Assembly: GCA_022844105.1 (NCBI GenBank)
Contig: JALHMJ010000010.1
Span: 35,863 to 99,862 of the forward strand
Length of the DNA: 64,000 bases
Reading direction: 5' to 3'
Source of the DNA: Hyphomicrobium sp.
GTDB taxonomy: Bacteria > Pseudomonadota > Alphaproteobacteria > Rhizobiales > Hyphomicrobiaceae
Positions 63,654 through 64,000 of the stretch are shown here, one piece after another (the stretch's first letter is position 1; every line of letters begins with the position of its first letter). Position numbers and translations under genes: made by a program. The notes under the pieces were generated by a model. The model did not search any database. It saw only the letters and a list, made by a program, of their open reading frames with translations, and was not told the origin of the DNA.

Positions 63654-64000
63654 ATGTGGGGCTATCAGAGCCGGCTCATGAAAGATCTCCAGCGCTGGCA
63701 GGCGGCTGGATGGATCAGCGCTGAGGCCGAGCGGTCGATCCGGGCGGACGTTGCCGCGCGCAGCCGTGGCGTCGGTCTGCCGGGTGCGCTGGCTATATTG
63801 GCGGCAGTGCTGATTGGCTTTGCCGTCATGAGTTTCGTTGCCGCCAACTGGCAGGACATGCCGCGGCTGCTTCGCCTCGGTCTTCTCGCAGCGATGTTGT
63901 GGTCGTCCTACCTTCTGGCTGACGCACTGTTCCGCCGCGGCCACGAAGCGTTCGGCCATGCCGCCGTGCTTATTGGCTGCAGCGTCTACGGCGCCAGCAT
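63654..64000 (+). CDS. DUF2157-like membrane protein (3' end outside the window)
   Basis: The reading frame begins with ATG 63654 (MWGYQSRLMKDLQRWQ) after AAGGA and runs off the right edge with no stop in 116 codons. A soluble N-terminal helix with WQAAGWISAE leads into hydrophobic helices (about residues 44-66 and 76-94). The motif pattern and layout resemble the DUF2157 membrane proteins. Function is unknown. It is independent of the upstream gene, which ends in a terminator. Confidence 0.78.
   Translation, partial: MWGYQSRLMKDLQRWQAAGWISAEAERSIRADVAARSRGVGLPGALAILAAVLIGFAVMSFVAANWQDMPRLLRLGLLAAMLWSSYLLADALFRRGHEAFGHAAVLIGCSVYGAS

Noticed and set aside
1..64000. Search for tRNA, rRNA, integrase and insertion sequences
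   Set aside because: None was recognised by eye on either strand; a tRNAscan or ISfinder run would be needed to exclude small ones.

Overview
The window looks like chromosomal DNA of a GC-rich alphaproteobacterium, most likely of the order Hyphomicrobiales and possibly a methylotroph. This rests on an NAD-dependent molybdenum formate dehydrogenase operon of the fds type, a crotonyl-CoA carboxylase/reductase (ethylmalonyl-CoA pathway), a TrmFO-type tRNA methylase, a CIO-like cytochrome bd oxidase and a promoter matching the alphaproteobacterial EcfG general-stress consensus. The species cannot be named from the sequence alone.

Left part (1-17,550). A multiheme c-type cytochrome, cut by the left edge, and a CcmI-like TPR protein precede fdsG-fdsB-fdsA-fdhD-fdsD, which oxidises formate to CO2 with reduction of NAD+. 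Downstream lie a type I secretion ABC/HlyD pair, an XdhC-type molybdoenzyme chaperone, three small conserved or unknown proteins, mobB and mobA for molybdenum cofactor maturation, and a NarL-type sensor kinase/response regulator pair.

Secretion and peroxidase block (17,571-33,000, all on the minus strand). A 3,238-residue protein carries two complete animal-type heme peroxidase domains and several RTX calcium-binding blocks. It is followed by a type I secretion ATPase, a second RTX protein and an HlyD adaptor. Both RTX proteins end in very similar C-termini, so they probably leave through the same exporter. The architecture recalls the Mn(II)-oxidising peroxidase MopA.

Middle part (33,000-40,315). 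An acyltransferase-3/SGNH gene is split by a frameshift. It is followed by a methyltransferase, an SbtA-type bicarbonate transporter with an SbtB-like PII protein, a divergent LysR regulator, and crotonyl-CoA carboxylase/reductase.

Guanidine block (52,214 down to 40,312, minus strand). A clear guanidine-I (ykkC) riboswitch precedes nine genes: an ABC importer (binding protein, permease, ATPase), a 2-oxoglutarate/Fe(II) oxygenase, an unknown protein, two DUF1989 proteins (carboxyguanidine deiminase subunits), a biotin-dependent carboxylase (guanidine rather than urea carboxylase) and allophanate hydrolase. Together they would import guanidine and convert it to ammonia and CO2. The oxygenase and the unknown protein are not part of the known pathway.

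Right part (52,351-64,000). A DUF779 protein and an isochorismatase-like hydrolase are followed by a visibly AT-richer, overlapping three-gene cassette (HEPN-like protein, KGGVGR-variant ParA/MinD ATPase, P-loop NTPase) that looks like an uncharacterised defence module. After it come an aldehyde dehydrogenase, trmFO, a small ORF with its own EcfG-type promoter and terminator, cydAB, a small Pro/Ala-rich membrane protein and the start of a DUF2157 membrane protein cut by the right edge.
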